From: Ruminococcus sp. UBA4383 | GTDB taxonomy: Bacteria; Bacillota; Clostridia; Oscillospirales; Ruminococcaceae | Direction: 5' to 3' | Length of the DNA: 14,462 bases | Assembly: GCA_002389995.1 (NCBI GenBank) | Contig: DGRR01000138.1 | Span: 5,704-20,165, forward strand | In this document: positions 13,643 through 14,462 of the stretch, piece by piece | How positions within the stretch are numbered: the stretch's first letter is position 1 | Layout: each line of letters begins with the position of its first letter | Made by a program: the position numbers and the translations under genes | The notes under the pieces: model-generated | Databases searched by the model: none | What the model saw: the letters and a program-made list of their open reading frames with translations, nothing else | What the model was told of the DNA's origin: nothing

Positions 13643-13664
13643 GCAGGGCATATATGTGTTCTGC
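13643..13664 (+). promoter_or_regulatory. Leader hairpin just upstream of the glmS ribosome binding site
   Basis: GCAGGGCA (13643-13650) can pair with TGTTCTGC (13657-13664), eight pairs including two G-U, around a 6-nt loop. It ends 9 nt before AGGAGG (13674-13679). It could stabilise the message or tune translation. No glmS ribozyme is present. Confidence 0.4.
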
Positions 13665-13687
13665 CAATGAAACAGGAGGTTTTTATT

Positions 13688-14462
13688 ATGTGCGGAATAG
13701 TCGGATTTACAGGAAGCATACAGGCAGCCCCTGTCCTGCTTGACGGACTTTCAAAACTTGAATATAGAGGCTATGATTCAGCAGGTATCGCTGTCAGGGA
13801 CGGTGACAAAGAACCCGAAATCGTAAAGGCTAAGGGCAAACTCGAAGAACTTAAAAAAATGACCAATAACGGCGAAGCTGTAAAGGGAAGCTGCGGTATC
13901 GGTCATACACGCTGGGCTACACACGGCGAGCCTTCAACCGAAAATGCTCACCCCCACAGCAGTGATGATTCAAATGTAATTGCCGTTCACAACGGAATTA
14001 TTGAAAACTATCAGCAGCTTAAAGAAAAACTTATCAAGAACGGTTACGAATTTCATTCGCAGACCGATACGGAAGTAGCTGTAAAACTTATCGACTATTA
14101 CTACAAAAAATATAATGAAGGTCCTGTGACTTCTATCGCAAGGGCTATGGTCAGAATAAGAGGTTCATACGCTCTCGCTGTAATGTTCAAGGACTATCCG
14201 GGCGAAATATATACCGCACGCAAGGACAGCCCCATGATAATAGGCGTTACAGGCGGTGAAACCTATGTCGCATCTGATGTCCCCGCTATCCTTAAATATA
14301 CAAGAAATGTCTACTATATAGGAAATATGGAAATTGCAAAACTCGAAAAAGGCAATGTCACTTTCTACAATATAGACAGCGAAGTAATCGAAAAGCCCCT
14401 CACTGAAATAAAATGGGACGCTGAAGCGGCTGAAAAAGGCGGCTATGAACATTTCATGCTCA
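13688..14462 (+). CDS. glmS: Glucosamine-6-phosphate synthase (isomerizing), 5' part
   Basis: The first 258 codons are in the window; the rest, with the two SIS sugar-isomerase domains, lies beyond the right edge. The visible part is the N-terminal glutamine amidotransferase domain. It starts MCGIVG, so Cys2 becomes the N-terminal nucleophile after Met removal. It keeps RGYDSAG (27-33), HTRWATHG (73-80), HNGIIEN (101-107) and SQTDTE (124-129), the glutamine-binding and catalytic set. The enzyme makes glucosamine-6-phosphate from fructose-6-phosphate and glutamine, the first step to UDP-GlcNAc and peptidoglycan. AGGAGG is spaced 8 nt from the ATG. It has its own consensus promoter and follows a terminator, so it is independent of the operon before it. 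Assignment is firm. Confidence 0.97.
   Translation, partial: MCGIVGFTGSIQAAPVLLDGLSKLEYRGYDSAGIAVRDGDKEPEIVKAKGKLEELKKMTNNGEAVKGSCGIGHTRWATHGEPSTENAHPHSSDDSNVIAVHNGIIENYQQLKEKLIKNGYEFHSQTDTEVAVKLIDYYYKKYNEGPVTSIARAMVRIRGSYALAVMFKDYPGEIYTARKDSPMIIGVTGGETYVASDVPAILKYTRNVYYIGNMEIAKLEKGNVTFYNIDSEVIEKPLTEIKWDAEAAEKGGYEHFML

Noticed and set aside
13539..13687. glmS ribozyme upstream of glmS
   Set aside because: The leader after the consensus promoter is too short and I see none of the expected core structure.

Overview
This window looks like the chromosome of an AT-rich, low-GC Gram-positive anaerobe of the class Clostridia, most likely a gut Ruminococcus-type organism. The grounds are strong AGGAGG-type ribosome binding sites, a lipobox binding protein, a zinc-ribbon/BspA leucine-rich-repeat protein and a TerY-like vWA/kinase pair; this placement is inference. 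There are twelve protein genes, two of them cut by the window edges. I see no tRNA, rRNA, insertion sequence or CRISPR array.

Layout. (A) 1-3963, minus strand: a three-gene cell-envelope operon, ThrE-type exporter, then cardiolipin synthase, then a membrane-anchored SGNH hydrolase that runs off the left edge inside a 36-bp tandem repeat. It starts from an extended -10 promoter overlapped by an inverted repeat. (B) 4382-4909, plus strand: a lone small two-helix membrane protein of unknown function, with a near-consensus promoter and a terminator it shares with the next operon. (C) 4994-10886, minus strand: a five-gene signalling operon from a TTGACA-17-TATACT promoter. In transcription order it encodes a cytosolic zinc-ribbon/BspA-LRR protein, a Ser/Thr-type kinase with zinc ribbon, a TerY-like vWA protein, a membrane GGDEF protein, and a protein joining a degenerate cytidine-deaminase-like domain to a Q/N/P/Y-rich region. 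(D) 11344-13538, plus strand: a sugar-type periplasmic binding lipoprotein followed by a two-helix membrane receptor with a degenerate GGDEF domain and no transporter genes. (E) 13688-end, plus strand: the start of glmS under a consensus promoter.

How the genes may work together. Operon C is the best candidate for an undescribed system. It holds a kinase/vWA pair of the kind known from tellurite-resistance-like TerY-P triads, but the PP2C phosphatase expected in such a triad is absent. It is joined instead by a membrane diguanylate cyclase, a catalytically dead deaminase-fold protein with a prion-like region and a cytosolic LRR scaffold. Operon D looks like a LuxP/LuxQ-like arrangement, in which a periplasmic binding protein feeds a dedicated membrane receptor whose output is a GGDEF domain that probably does not make c-di-GMP. 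Both proposals are inference from domain content and gene order.
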